The notes: a model not told the origin generated them from the letters alone. Positions 1 through 9,094 are shown, counted from the first letter of the stretch. The stretch is DNA of 54,601 nucleotides from Paracoccus denitrificans (GCA_003240735.1 QFNE01000019.1:1-54601); one strand, 5' to 3'. Translations and numbers: made by a program.

Positions 1-192
1 CTCGTCCCCGCGCCGGATCTCGTGGAACGAGATGCCCGCCGCGTCGTCGCGGATCATCTCGGCCCCATCGGCGGCGTACTGGCCCGGAAGCTGGCGCAGA
101 TGCGCCAGCCGGTCCAGCCGCGCGGGCGGGCAGGGCGCAAGCGTTATCGCCGCAGTGGCCGTGCCGCCCGGGGGCCGGGTGAAGGCGATCAC
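1..192 (-). CDS. Partial unknown protein, N-terminal 64 residues
   Basis: An open frame on the minus strand starts at a GTG at 192-190 and runs off the left edge without a stop. The GTG overlaps the TGA of the pepF gene by 4 bases (GTGA), a typical sign of translational coupling, so the two genes are probably in one operon with pepF first. The visible part has no signal peptide or membrane segment. It contains an Ala/Pro-rich start followed by a mixed-charge stretch with short motifs such as LRQLPGQY and ISFHEIRRGDE. I do not recognise the family and assign no function. The GTG start is chosen only from the overlap; an internal ATG also exists. Confidence 0.55.
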   Translation of the reverse strand, partial: MIAFTRPPGGTATAAITLAPCPPARLDRLAHLRQLPGQYAADGAEMIRDDAAGISFHEIRRGDE

Positions 193-2027
193 GCCTCCAG
201 CGCCTCGAGTTCGTCGATGAAGCCCTCGATCATCGACAGGCCCTTGTCCCAGAATGCGGGGTCGGCCGCGTTCAGACCGAACGGTTGCAGCAGCGTCGAG
301 TGATGCTGCGACCCACCGGCCTTCAGCAGATCGAAATACTTGGTCGGGAACCCTTCGGGCGCATCCTCGTAAGCCGCGTAAAGCGCGTTCACTAGGCCGT
401 CGCCAAAGGCGTAGGCATAGACGTAGAACGGCGAATGAACGAAGTGGGGGATGTAGGCCCAGAACGTTTCATACCCCGGCATGTATTCGAACGCATCGCC
501 CAGACTTTCGTGCTGAACCGTCATCCAGATGTCGTTGATGTCATCCGGCGTCAGTTCTCCGTTGGCGCGCGCGGCGTGCAGGCGCACCTCGAAGTCATAA
601 AACGCGATCTGGCGCACGACCGTGTTGATCATGTCCTCGACCTTGCCAGCCAGCAGTGCCTTGCGCTCTACCGGATCGGTGGTCTTGGCCAGAAGCGCTC
701 GGAACGTCAGCATTTCGCCAAAGACCGACGCGGTTTCGGCCAGCGTTAGGGGGGTCGATGACAGCAGTTCGCCCTGTTTCGCGGCCAGCCGCTGGTGGAC
801 TCCGTGGCCAAGTTCGTGGGCCAGCGTCATCACGTCACGGGGCTTGCCCAGATAGTTCAGCAGAACATAGGGGTGAACCGTCGACACGGTCGGGTGGGCA
901 AAGGCACCGGGCGCTTTGCCGGGCGTGACGGCGGCGTCGATCCAGCCTTTGTCAAAGAACGGCTCGGCCAGTTCGGCAAGCTGCGGGTCGAACCCGGCAT
1001 AGGCGTCCAGGACCGTCGCCTTCGCCTCATCCCAATTGACCAATCGGGGCGTTTCGGTCGGCAGCGGTGCGTTCCGGTCCCAGACCTGAAGCTTGTCCAG
1101 ACCCATCCATTTCGCCTTGAGGCGATAATACCGATGGGACAGGCGCGGGTAGGCCGCGACGACGGCCTTGTGCAGCGCCTCGACCACCTCAGGTTCTACA
1201 TCGTTCGACAGGTGCCGACCGTGCTGGGGCGTGGGCATCTTGCGCCACTTGTCCTCGATCGCCTTTTCCTTGGCGAGCGTGTTGTGGATGCGCGCGAAAA
1301 GTTTGACGTTGTCGCCGAAAACCGCCGCCAGCGCCTTGGCGCCCGCTTTGCGGCGTGCGCGGTCGTGGTCGGTCAGCAGGTTCAGGGTGGCTTCCAGTCC
1401 CAGCGTTTCGCCGTTGACGTCGAAGGTCAGCGCTGCTGTCGTTTCATCGAACAGACGGTTCCAGGCTGCCGCCCCGACCACCGAATTGTCGTGCAGAAAC
1501 TTCTCCAGCTCATCCGACAGCTGGTGCGGGCGCATCGCGCGCATGCGGTCAAACACGGGCTTGTAGCGCGCCGGACCATCGGCGGCCGAGAACACCTGCT
1601 CGTAAACCTCATCCGGGATTCGGTTGAATTCTAGGCTGAAGAACACAAGCGGCGTCGTCATGTCGGTGATCTGCGCCTGCAGGTCACCCAGCGCCTTGGC
1701 GCGCCCGGCATCCGTCGTGTTCTGGTAATAGCGCAGGCCGACGAATGACATGATGCGACCGCCAAGGATATCGATCTCCTGATACCGCTCGATCGCCTTA
1801 AGCATCTGGGCCGGGGTCAGGTCTGCCAGCTTGCCTTCATAGTCTGCGGCAAAGCTTTCCGCAGCCGTCTTCAGCTTTTCCAGATCGGCGGTCAGTTCCG
1901 GCGCGTCGGGGGCAGGATAAAGATCGGTCAGGTCCCAGACCGGCAGCTTGCCCAGATCGACGCCTGCATGGGCATTTTCAGCATCACGGACAGGAGATGA
2001 AGGCGCGGCGGGGTGGTGAAGGTTCAT
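189..2027 (-). CDS. pepF: Oligoendopeptidase F family M3 metallopeptidase
   Basis: A 612-residue cytoplasmic zinc peptidase of the M3 family that trims oligopeptides. The zinc-binding motif HELGH lies at residues 404-408, inside the context AHELGHGVH that is typical of PepF/M3B enzymes, and the length (about 600) fits. The ATG at 2027 is chosen because it is preceded by AAGGA at a good distance and begins the conserved region; an upstream in-frame extension of 19 codons has no ribosome site. The stop overlaps the start of the next gene. A strong terminator-like hairpin separates it from the SIMPL gene upstream, so it probably has its own promoter. The family assignment is firm; exact peptide substrates cannot be read from the sequence. 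Confidence 0.93.
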   Translation of the reverse strand: MNLHHPAAPSSPVRDAENAHAGVDLGKLPVWDLTDLYPAPDAPELTADLEKLKTAAESFAADYEGKLADLTPAQMLKAIERYQEIDILGGRIMSFVGLRYYQNTTDAGRAKALGDLQAQITDMTTPLVFFSLEFNRIPDEVYEQVFSAADGPARYKPVFDRMRAMRPHQLSDELEKFLHDNSVVGAAAWNRLFDETTAALTFDVNGETLGLEATLNLLTDHDRARRKAGAKALAAVFGDNVKLFARIHNTLAKEKAIEDKWRKMPTPQHGRHLSNDVEPEVVEALHKAVVAAYPRLSHRYYRLKAKWMGLDKLQVWDRNAPLPTETPRLVNWDEAKATVLDAYAGFDPQLAELAEPFFDKGWIDAAVTPGKAPGAFAHPTVSTVHPYVLLNYLGKPRDVMTLAHELGHGVHQRLAAKQGELLSSTPLTLAETASVFGEMLTFRALLAKTTDPVERKALLAGKVEDMINTVVRQIAFYDFEVRLHAARANGELTPDDINDIWMTVQHESLGDAFEYMPGYETFWAYIPHFVHSPFYVYAYAFGDGLVNALYAAYEDAPEGFPTKYFDLLKAGGSQHHSTLLQPFGLNAADPAFWDKGLSMIEGFIDELEALEA

Positions 2028-2104
2028 GGGGATTCCTTGGAAGTTGCTTGCTGCAACATGTACGTCTTGCGCCCCGGTCTTCAAGCGCGCCAGCCACAGG
2101 ATAG

Positions 2105-2134
2105 AAAACTGGCCGCCCTGTATCGGGCGGCCAG
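2105..2134 (-). terminator. Rho-independent terminator after the SIMPL gene
   Basis: A perfect 10-bp inverted repeat (CTGGCCGCCC at 2109-2118 and its complement at 2125-2134) with a 6-base loop. On the minus strand it is followed by TTTTC. It lies 19 bases beyond the stop codon of the SIMPL-domain gene and before the pepF start, so it should end transcription of that gene. Confidence 0.8.
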
Positions 2135-2152
2135 AGGGGTGATCTGCACGAT

Positions 2153-3091
2153 CTAGTTGGTGGGCGCAGGCGGGGCCTCGGGCGGTGCCCCGGCACCCAT
2201 GCCGGGACCTGCGTCCACCGGTGCGGGGGCAGGTGGCGCAGCACCATCGGCGGGCGGCGGCGGAGGCGGCGGCTTTGGTCCGTCACTACGAGGGCCGCCC
2301 GGAACACAGGCGCCACCAGTTAGCGCCCAGACTGCGCTGATCTGCTGGTTCACCGACAGCTCGCCCGCCTCGACTGGGACTGAATCTGATGCCATCGCGG
2401 CGCGCGCCATCATCGGCTGCGGCGGACGGGGCCCGCTGTTCACGCTGTCGCCGATTTCGATCAGCGGACCAAGCTCTTGTCCGGCAGCGGCGGCGATGGT
2501 CTCGGCCCGATGACGTGCATCCTCGACGGCGAGCTTTCGTGCCTCATCCTGTGCATCGCGCATGTCTTCGCGGATGAAGTCGATGTTGCGGATCTCGTTC
2601 GCGCCAGCACCGACGAGCGCGTCAAGCGTCGCGCCTAGCTTGTCCAGATCGCGGATCTTCACGGTGACGACATTCTCGGCCCGATACCCACGCAGCACCG
2701 GCGCTTGCCCATCCGGGTAGTCCTGCACCGGCGACAGGCTGAGGCTGGAGGTCTGGATGTCCCGGCGTTCGATCCCCTGACCGGTCAGCGCCTCGATCAC
2801 GGCGGTCTGGGTGGTCGAATTCGCTGTCATCGCTTCGGCCGCCGTCGGATTCTGTGTCGTCACCCCGACGGTGATCGATGCCATGTCAGGGGCAATGAAG
2901 CTTTGACCTTCGCCGTTCACTGAGACCGTCGCAGGCATACACGCATGCCCACCGGGCGGAGGCGGCGGAGGCGGCGTCTGCGCCGCAGCGATGCCGGCGG
3001 CCGCCAACGTCAGGGGCATGGCAAACGGCAGCGCACCTAAGGCGCGAAGCGCCGCGCGTGCGGTCGGCGATGTGAAAGGCAGGTTGGGCAT
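2153..3091 (-). CDS. SIMPL domain (DUF541) secreted protein
   Basis: A 312-residue protein with an N-terminal signal peptide (hydrophobic core at about residues 14-36, ending in an AAAQ site), a run of seven prolines, then a SIMPL/DUF541 domain. The domain begins with the typical VSVNGEGQ stretch and includes the ITVGVTTQNPTAAEAM and RGYRAENVVTVKI segments. The C-terminal 80 residues are Pro/Ala-rich and probably disordered. SIMPL proteins are periplasmic or outer-membrane proteins of poorly defined role, linked to stress resistance in some bacteria. The ATG at 3091 has GGAGGA just upstream. It is divergent from the large gene at 3308. Function beyond the domain name is not known. Confidence 0.85.
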   Translation of the reverse strand: MPNLPFTSPTARAALRALGALPFAMPLTLAAAGIAAAQTPPPPPPPGGHACMPATVSVNGEGQSFIAPDMASITVGVTTQNPTAAEAMTANSTTQTAVIEALTGQGIERRDIQTSSLSLSPVQDYPDGQAPVLRGYRAENVVTVKIRDLDKLGATLDALVGAGANEIRNIDFIREDMRDAQDEARKLAVEDARHRAETIAAAAGQELGPLIEIGDSVNSGPRPPQPMMARAAMASDSVPVEAGELSVNQQISAVWALTGGACVPGGPRSDGPKPPPPPPPADGAAPPAPAPVDAGPGMGAGAPPEAPPAPTN

Positions 3092-3307
3092 GAAGTCCTC
3101 CGTTAACTGTTTCGACGCTGGTTTGGCCGCTCGACGCGGTCGCTCCATCATCGCAGCCGGATAAACGCAGGAAAATGCGACTTGGTGGACTCACGATATG
3201 GTGTTTATCTTTTCAAATGATGCATTCTTTGCTAGCACTTGACGCAGAGCAGAAACGGACCGTACCGCGTTCAAATGACGGGCGGCCACAATCGAAAAGC
3301 ACCGGCC

Positions 3308-6300
3308 ATGACCAAGCAAGCAGCGACCAAGTTTGCCCTGTCCTTCAGTCCGGATGCCGTGCATCTTCTGGACCGGGACGCCACGGGCGCACAGGCAAAC
3401 GACACCGGCAACGCAGCCGCCGGGGCATGGCACGAACGCGGTCAGGCCCGCTTCGACGCCAGCGACTTTCGCACAGAGATCAAGCGGCTTCGCGACATCG
3501 CGCGCGCCGCGCAGGGCGACGATGCACCCGTCGCGCTGGTCATCCCCGAGGAGCAGATCCTTTATACGACAGTCGACGTTGACAGTGGCGACAGCCAGCG
3601 CGTCGGTCAGGCGTTGAATGGGCTGACGCCCTATGCGGTCGATGATCTGGCATGGGACTGGCAAAAGCTGGCCACCGGCGTCCGCGTCGCCGCAGTCGCG
3701 CGCCAGACGCTGAGCGAGGCCGAAGAGTTCGCCCGCCGCCACGGTTTTTCGCCGTCGAGCTTCATCGCCGATCCCGCAAACGGCCAGTTTCCCGGCACGC
3801 CGGAGTTTCGGACCGATGCGCCTGAAGCCGTCGCGGAGGACGGCTTGGCGAGCGTGGTGGCAACCGCCGCCGAAGATGAAGCCGCCGACCCCGGCGAGAG
3901 CATTGCCGAAGACAAGGAAGCGGCCGCTTCGGAGGATACCCATACTGCAAACAAGGCAGAAGTGGCCGAGACCGCTGCACCAGCCGAGGCCGCCGACGTC
4001 AGCGTTGATACGGCTAAAGACATGTCCGTTCTGGCCGAAGATGTCCAAACGGACGCAAAGCCCGCTGATAGCGCCGAGGCCGCTGGCAAAGAGGCACCGC
4101 AAGAGCCGGTCCTGACAGCGCCGGTTGAGGCTGTGTCCAGTGATCAATCGCCCGCCGAGACGCCCGCGGCTGACGCTCAGACCCCTGCCGAAACAACGAC
4201 CGATGCAGCGAAGACCGCCGAACCGTCAGCTGCCACGCCCGCCGTCACCGGCGTCATCAGTCCCGTGATCGCGCTGGCGGGTGATGCGGCCCCGGGGCGC
4301 GTTGACGCCAAGCCCGAAGAACCTGTGGCCGAAGCCCCCGCAAAGACCGAAGCCGAGGTACCTATCCCCGCAGGCGAAGTCACCGCTGAGCCTAAAGCCC
4401 CCGTGTTGCCCGACCGCGCCCGAGCGGTACTGGAGCGTGCAGCACAGGCGCGTGCCATTCGTCCTGACCCGATGCCTGCCGACGATCGTCGGGTGGGCGA
4501 ACGTGGCGGAATCGGTGCTCTTGTGGCGATGTTGGGTGCGTTGGTCGTGGCCCTGGCCCTGATCTGGGGATTGGGTCCGGCGCGCCAAACCTCGGTCATC
4601 GCTGATACGCCTGTCGCGCCTGAGCCACAGATCGCCGACACCCCCGATGATGTTGCGCCAGTCACGGCGTCGGCAGGCGATGCTGCGCCATCCGCACCCG
4701 CCGTCACCACTGTTCAAGCCGATCCCGCGCCGGTTGAGGTGGCGCAAGCACCGACCACAGAGGCACCTTCGGACGCCGCCACGGTGGTCCCGAATGCCGC
4801 GGCACCTTCCCCGGTGGATCCGTCCGCTCCTGTTGTCACGGCAGCCGGCGCAGACACGGGCACGCCGAATGCTGTCGAGCCCGCGACAACGGCCCCGGCC
4901 GCGCCGGCGCAGATATCGGCTGACGTCGCGCGTGCGCTGGTTCAGGGCGTCTCGGGTGCGGCCCGTGCGGTCGTGTCCCAACCTGCTGCGCCCACGGCAA
5001 CCGCAACGGCCACCCCGCCCCAAACGAGTGGCAATGCCGGTGGTGTCAGTGCTCCCCCGGCGCGCCCAGCACAACAGGCGCGAAGCGCGCCGCCAGCCTC
5101 GACCCAGTCGTCCAGCCCACCGCCAGCCAGCCAAGCAGCCGCGATCAATCAGGCGGTCCGTCAGGCTGCGCCGACATCGGGCAGTGCTGTCCAGCGGTCA
5201 CAACGTCCGGCCCTGCGCCGCAGTGCGCCCGCCCAACCTGCATCGGCCCCGGCCGAAGCGGCCCCGCGGGCAAACGCGACGGCGGTTTCCCGGCAGGGCA
5301 CACGCCCGAATCGCCGACCGGCAGAGGGGCGCAGCGCGGAAACCCGGTCGAGCGCGCCGGCCGCCACGACGGCCCCCGCCGCGACCTCAACGCCGCGAGC
5401 GCGGCCGACACGCAAGCCGGTCGAGGGGGCGTCGCTTTCGGTTATGTCTCGCATCCAGGTGGCCCAGCTGAGTGAAGGCGGACTGATCTCTCAGTCGGTG
5501 ATCAGCGATTACCGGGCGCAGTCGGGTTTTGTGCAGATGGCGTTCCTGCCGGCGCGTGACCCGATGGCACCTCGGTTCGCCGACGCCAGGCCGTCCAAGC
5601 GACCCGCAGGCAAAAAGACCGCGACCGACGCGATCGATTCCGCGGCGATCGAGGCAGCAGTGAAGTCCGCGGATCAGCCGGCGAAGAAATCGACCGCGAA
5701 GGCCGTCGTGAAACCAAAGGCAAGCGCAACGGCCTCGGCCGCACCCGCGGGCGATCGGCCGAAGAACCGGCCCACCGGCAAGGGCGCGTCGCAAACCGCA
5801 AGCACCCCAGCTGCGACCGCCAAGGCGGCCTCTCGGTCGGCGTCGACCGCGCCGAGCCAGCGACCTGCCCATGCCAGCGCGGTCGAATCCGCAATTGCCG
5901 ATGCGGTCAAGGAATCGTCGGCAAGCCCGGGTGCCGTGGCGCTGACATCGCTGCGGTCGTCGGATATTCCGGTGGCGCGTCCGCAACGGTCCGGCAAGGC
6001 ATCCGCGCCAGCGATCGACGACGATGCACAGAAGATTGCACTTGCAGCGGCCTCTCGACCGACCACGCAGATTCCGTCGCCCATCCCGACCACACCAGCG
6101 GTACCCGCCGCGCCGGCTGCGACGGCCGCAGCTCCGGCCGCGCCTGTGGCCGAGCCATCGTCCGATGGCATCGGCGCCGCGAGCGAAGCCAAGGCTGCCG
6201 CCGACCTTCAGCGCGAGGCGCAGGAGCGCGCCGCCGCAGAGGCGCGCGCGCGTGCCCAAGCAGCGGCCGAAGAAGCGGCGGCCAAGGCCCGGAACGAGGT

Positions 6301-6607
6301 CTATCGCCCGCCGGAAGTTGATGATGAGCCGGACGTGCGCACAACGTCCGCGCGCGGTCAGACCAGCGGCGTGGTGGCCAAGAATGCGACCGTCGGCGGC
6401 ATCGACACCAATGCGACGCAGGTGATCGGCGTCATCGGTGCGGGTCGCGCCAGCCGAGGTCTGATCCGGCTGCGCAACGGCAAGGTGGTGACCGTGCGTC
6501 TGGGTGACCGGATCGATGGGGGTGCGATCACTTCGATCGGCAAGGGGCGCATCAACTATGCCAAGGGCGGGCGGCAGTATTCGCTGCCCATGCTGAACGG
6601 CAACTAA
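3308..6607 (+). CDS. Giant GspL/PilM-like and PilP/GspC-like single-pass membrane protein
   Basis: A 1,099-residue protein that I can only describe by architecture. Residues 1-150 are compact and resemble the cytoplasmic actin-like fold of GspL/PilM (segments FALSFSPDAVHLLDRD, LVIPEEQILYTTVDV, LNGLTPYAVDDLAWDW). Residues 160-400 are acidic and Ala/Glu-rich. A single membrane helix lies at about 402-423. The remaining 650 residues are Ala/Pro/Thr/Ser-rich, with four basic repeats of the form RPx[RK]xP (near 665, 698, 760 and 816) and an Ala/Glu/Arg coiled coil at about 955-1000. The final 65 residues (RGLIRLRNGKVVTVRLGD, then ITSIGKGRINY) look like the PilP/GspC homology region. Related roseobacter proteins are often mislabelled as translation initiation factor. 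No secretion or pilus genes flank it. Start 3308 is the first ATG before the conserved region; 3275 is an alternative. Confidence 0.7.
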   Translation: MTKQAATKFALSFSPDAVHLLDRDATGAQANDTGNAAAGAWHERGQARFDASDFRTEIKRLRDIARAAQGDDAPVALVIPEEQILYTTVDVDSGDSQRVGQALNGLTPYAVDDLAWDWQKLATGVRVAAVARQTLSEAEEFARRHGFSPSSFIADPANGQFPGTPEFRTDAPEAVAEDGLASVVATAAEDEAADPGESIAEDKEAAASEDTHTANKAEVAETAAPAEAADVSVDTAKDMSVLAEDVQTDAKPADSAEAAGKEAPQEPVLTAPVEAVSSDQSPAETPAADAQTPAETTTDAAKTAEPSAATPAVTGVISPVIALAGDAAPGRVDAKPEEPVAEAPAKTEAEVPIPAGEVTAEPKAPVLPDRARAVLERAAQARAIRPDPMPADDRRVGERGGIGALVAMLGALVVALALIWGLGPARQTSVIADTPVAPEPQIADTPDDVAPVTASAGDAAPSAPAVTTVQADPAPVEVAQAPTTEAPSDAATVVPNAAAPSPVDPSAPVVTAAGADTGTPNAVEPATTAPAAPAQISADVARALVQGVSGAARAVVSQPAAPTATATATPPQTSGNAGGVSAPPARPAQQARSAPPASTQSSSPPPASQAAAINQAVRQAAPTSGSAVQRSQRPALRRSAPAQPASAPAEAAPRANATAVSRQGTRPNRRPAEGRSAETRSSAPAATTAPAATSTPRARPTRKPVEGASLSVMSRIQVAQLSEGGLISQSVISDYRAQSGFVQMAFLPARDPMAPRFADARPSKRPAGKKTATDAIDSAAIEAAVKSADQPAKKSTAKAVVKPKASATASAAPAGDRPKNRPTGKGASQTASTPAATAKAASRSASTAPSQRPAHASAVESAIADAVKESSASPGAVALTSLRSSDIPVARPQRSGKASAPAIDDDAQKIALAAASRPTTQIPSPIPTTPAVPAAPAATAAAPAAPVAEPSSDGIGAASEAKAAADLQREAQERAAAEARARAQAAAEEAAAKARNEVYRPPEVDDEPDVRTTSARGQTSGVVAKNATVGGIDTNATQVIGVIGAGRASRGLIRLRNGKVVTVRLGDRIDGGAITSIGKGRINYAKGGRQYSLPMLNGN

Positions 6608-6613
6608 GTCGGA

Positions 6614-6638
6614 CGCCGCCCCTTGCGGGCGGCGTTTT
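6614..6638 (+). terminator. Rho-independent terminator after the giant membrane protein
   Basis: An 8-bp GC stem (CGCCGCCC at 6614-6621 with GGGCGGCG at 6627-6634) followed directly by TTTT. It sits 6 bases past the stop codon, between two converging genes. Confidence 0.85.
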
Positions 6639-6640
6639 CG

Positions 6641-7315
6641 TTACTGGCAGTAGCTTTGCTTCTTGGTGAAGTTCGCGATTTCCGCGCGCTTCGCCTTGGA
6701 CCGCAGCGGCATCCAGTCGCGTGCCACACCGCGCCAACCGCGTTTCGGTTCTGCCTGCTGGTCGTCTCCACCGTGGATCGCGCCGTCGGCCACAACGCTT
6801 TTCGCCAGGATGCGCACGGCGCACGCCATGTTCGACGATCCGTCGAGCATTGATCCGCCGCAGCCATGCACGACCGCCGCCGCAGGGGTGATCAGCATGA
6901 GGCCCATGCTGTCCTGTCCGCCTTTGGCGGCGGGGTTCAGGCCGCTTTGCTGCTTGGCGACCGAGGACAGAAAGCCTGCCCAGAAGTTCGCGCGGTTTTC
7001 GCGGTTCTGCTTGGCGTAGGACGGACAATACTGGATCACGTCCGATGGGATCGTCGACAGAAGCGTCACCCCTTCGGATTCAAGCGCGGCGAGGGTCGCC
7101 CGGGTCCATTCGTCGCTGCCGTCCTGGCTGGTCCATTCCATGGCGGGCGCGGTTTTCCGGCCGCCGGGAAGTGCGGCGAGCACCCGCCCGCCAAGGCCCG
7201 GCTTGGCGTCGGGAATCATCGTCGGCGCCGTCACGGCAGATCGGACAGCCTCGCCCCCGCACGCAGCAAGGGTGGCCAAAGCCAGCGCCGCGCCGATTAC
7301 CTGCATCCGTGCCAT
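6641..7315 (-). CDS. SLT-like lipoprotein with Gln at the catalytic Glu position
   Basis: A 224-residue lipoprotein with a type II signal peptide ending in the lipobox LAAC (Cys near residue 20). The middle part has the lysozyme-like SLT pattern: AKQQSGLNPAAKGG, then SMGLMLITPAAA, which matches the ES..NP...GLMQ..P.TA signature of soluble lytic transglycosylases. In that family the first motif begins with the catalytic Glu; here residue 123 is Gln (codon CAA, one base from GAA). Cysteine pairs flank the domain. It is therefore either a non-catalytic peptidoglycan-binding relative or an enzyme with a rearranged active site. The ATG at 7315 has AAGGACGG upstream. It is divergent from gatB and convergent with the large membrane protein. 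Confidence 0.78.
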   Translation of the reverse strand: MARMQVIGAALALATLAACGGEAVRSAVTAPTMIPDAKPGLGGRVLAALPGGRKTAPAMEWTSQDGSDEWTRATLAALESEGVTLLSTIPSDVIQYCPSYAKQNRENRANFWAGFLSSVAKQQSGLNPAAKGGQDSMGLMLITPAAAVVHGCGGSMLDGSSNMACAVRILAKSVVADGAIHGGDDQQAEPKRGWRGVARDWMPLRSKAKRAEIANFTKKQSYCQ

Positions 7316-7483
7316 GTTGCCGTCCTTCATGAATTGCGTGTCGTCGCGCCGCGTATCACCCGGAATTCTTCACCGGAACAAACATATCCGCGACCGTGTC
7401 GAGAGTTGCAGCAATGTCGCGCCCTTGCCCCGCCATCCCCTTGGACTTAGAACGATCAGCGTTCCAGATACAGGATCACGAAC

Positions 7484-8998
7484 ATGCTTGATCATCTTGA
7501 TTTCACCCCGCCGAAGCCCCGCGTCATTCAGGGCGCGACCGGCGACTGGGAGCTCGTGATCGGGCTGGAGGTGCACGCGCAGGTGGCGTCGAAATCCAAG
7601 TTGTTTTCGGGCGCCTCGACCACGTTCGGGGCAGAGCCGAACAACAACGTGGCCTTCGTCGATGCGGCGATGCCGGGGATGCTTCCGGTCATCAACGAAT
7701 TCTGTGTCGAGCAGGCGGTGCGGACCGGTCTGGGCCTGAAGGCTGCGATCAACCTGACCAGCGCGTTCGACCGCAAGAACTATTTTTATCCTGATCTTCC
7801 GCAGGGTTATCAGATCAGCCAGCTTTACCACCCGATCGTCGGCGAGGGTGAGGTGATCGTGGACATGGGACCGGGCGTGGCACGGCGCGTGCGGATCGAG
7901 CGGATCCATCTGGAACAGGACGCGGGCAAGTCGATCCACGACATGGACCCGACGATGTCGTTCGTTGATTTCAACCGCACCGGCGTCGCGCTGATGGAGA
8001 TCGTCAGCCGACCCGATATCCGCGGACCGGAAGAGGCCGCCGCCTATGTCGCCAAGCTGCGCCAGATCATGCGCTACCTTGGGACGTGCGACGGCAACAT
8101 GCAGAACGGGAACCTGCGCGCGGACGTGAACGTCAGCGTCTGCCGTCCGGGGGATTACGAAAAATACCAGGAAACGCAGGATTTTTCGCATTTGGGCACG
8201 CGGTGCGAGATCAAGAACATGAACTCGTTGCGGTTCATTCAGGCGGCGATCGAGCATGAGGCGCGGCGCCAGATCTCGATCCTGGAAGACGGCGGCATGA
8301 TCGATCAGGAAACGCGGCTCTACGACCCGGACCGGGACGTGACGCGGTCGATGCGGTCCAAGGAAGAAGCGCATGATTACCGCTATTTCCCGGACCCCGA
8401 CCTGCTGCCGCTGGAGATCGAGGCGGATTGGGTGGACGCGATCAAGGACCGCCTGCCGGAACTGCCGGATGAGAAAAAAGCGCGTTTTGTCAGTGCGTTG
8501 GGTTTGTCGGAATATGACGCAAGCGTGCTGACCGCCGAGGTCGAGAACGCGGATTTCTTTGAGATCGTGGCGCAAGGGCGCGACGGGAAACAGGCCGCGA
8601 ACTGGGTCATCAACGAGTTGTTCGGGCGCCTGAACAAGGAAGGCCTGACGGTCGAGACATCACCCGTCAGCGCGGCCCAACTGGGCGGGATCATCGACCT
8701 GATCGGCAAAGGCGATATCTCGGGCAAGATCGCCAAGGACCTGTTCGAGATCGTCTGGACCGAGGGCGGTGAGCCGGCCGAGATCGTCGAGATGCGTGGC
8801 ATGAAACAGGTCACCGATCTGGGCGCCATCGAGGCGGCCGTGGACGAGATCATCGCCGCCAATCCCGAGCAGGTCGAGAAGGCGAAGGCCAACCCGAAGC
8901 TGGCAGGCTGGTTCGTGGGTCAGGTTCTGAAGGCGACGGGTGGCAAGGCCAATCCGGCAGCCGTGAACGAACTGGTCGCGAAGAAACTGGGCGGCTGA
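7484..8998 (+). CDS. gatB: Asp/Glu-tRNA(Asn/Gln) amidotransferase subunit B
   Basis: A 504-residue GatB, the kinase and tRNA-binding subunit of GatCAB, which converts Glu-tRNA(Gln) and Asp-tRNA(Asn) to the amide forms. The signature WELVIGLEVHAQV opens the catalytic cradle at about residue 25, followed by FDRKNYFYPDLPQGYQISQ and the SFVDFNRTGVALMEIVS segment. The C-terminal YqeY-like tail domain (about 370-504) is complete. GatA and GatC are not in the window, as in many Rhodobacterales where gatB is apart from gatCA. The aspS gene at 46.8 kb would supply the Asp-tRNA substrate if it is nondiscriminating. Transcription starts from the short gap shared with the divergent lipoprotein gene. Confidence 0.97.
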   Translation: MLDHLDFTPPKPRVIQGATGDWELVIGLEVHAQVASKSKLFSGASTTFGAEPNNNVAFVDAAMPGMLPVINEFCVEQAVRTGLGLKAAINLTSAFDRKNYFYPDLPQGYQISQLYHPIVGEGEVIVDMGPGVARRVRIERIHLEQDAGKSIHDMDPTMSFVDFNRTGVALMEIVSRPDIRGPEEAAAYVAKLRQIMRYLGTCDGNMQNGNLRADVNVSVCRPGDYEKYQETQDFSHLGTRCEIKNMNSLRFIQAAIEHEARRQISILEDGGMIDQETRLYDPDRDVTRSMRSKEEAHDYRYFPDPDLLPLEIEADWVDAIKDRLPELPDEKKARFVSALGLSEYDASVLTAEVENADFFEIVAQGRDGKQAANWVINELFGRLNKEGLTVETSPVSAAQLGGIIDLIGKGDISGKIAKDLFEIVWTEGGEPAEIVEMRGMKQVTDLGAIEAAVDEIIAANPEQVEKAKANPKLAGWFVGQVLKATGGKANPAAVNELVAKKLGG

Positions 8999-9094
8999 CG
9001 CAACGGCCCGTGCGGAGCAGGGGCCGATTTCGCAACACCGATCGGTAAGGACGGCGCAAAGCCCAGCAGCGGCTGGGTTCTGCAACGCACAGAC

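Noticed and set aside
3239..3307. TTG or ATG codons upstream of 3308 as the start of the giant membrane protein
   Set aside because: The extra residues carry no conserved pattern, and no ribosome site precedes them. TTGACG at 3239 looks as much like a -35 box as a start.
9062..9077. Small hairpin after gatB considered as a strong terminator
   Set aside because: The stem is only 6 bp and the tail is TTCT, so I mention it only as part of the intergenic region.
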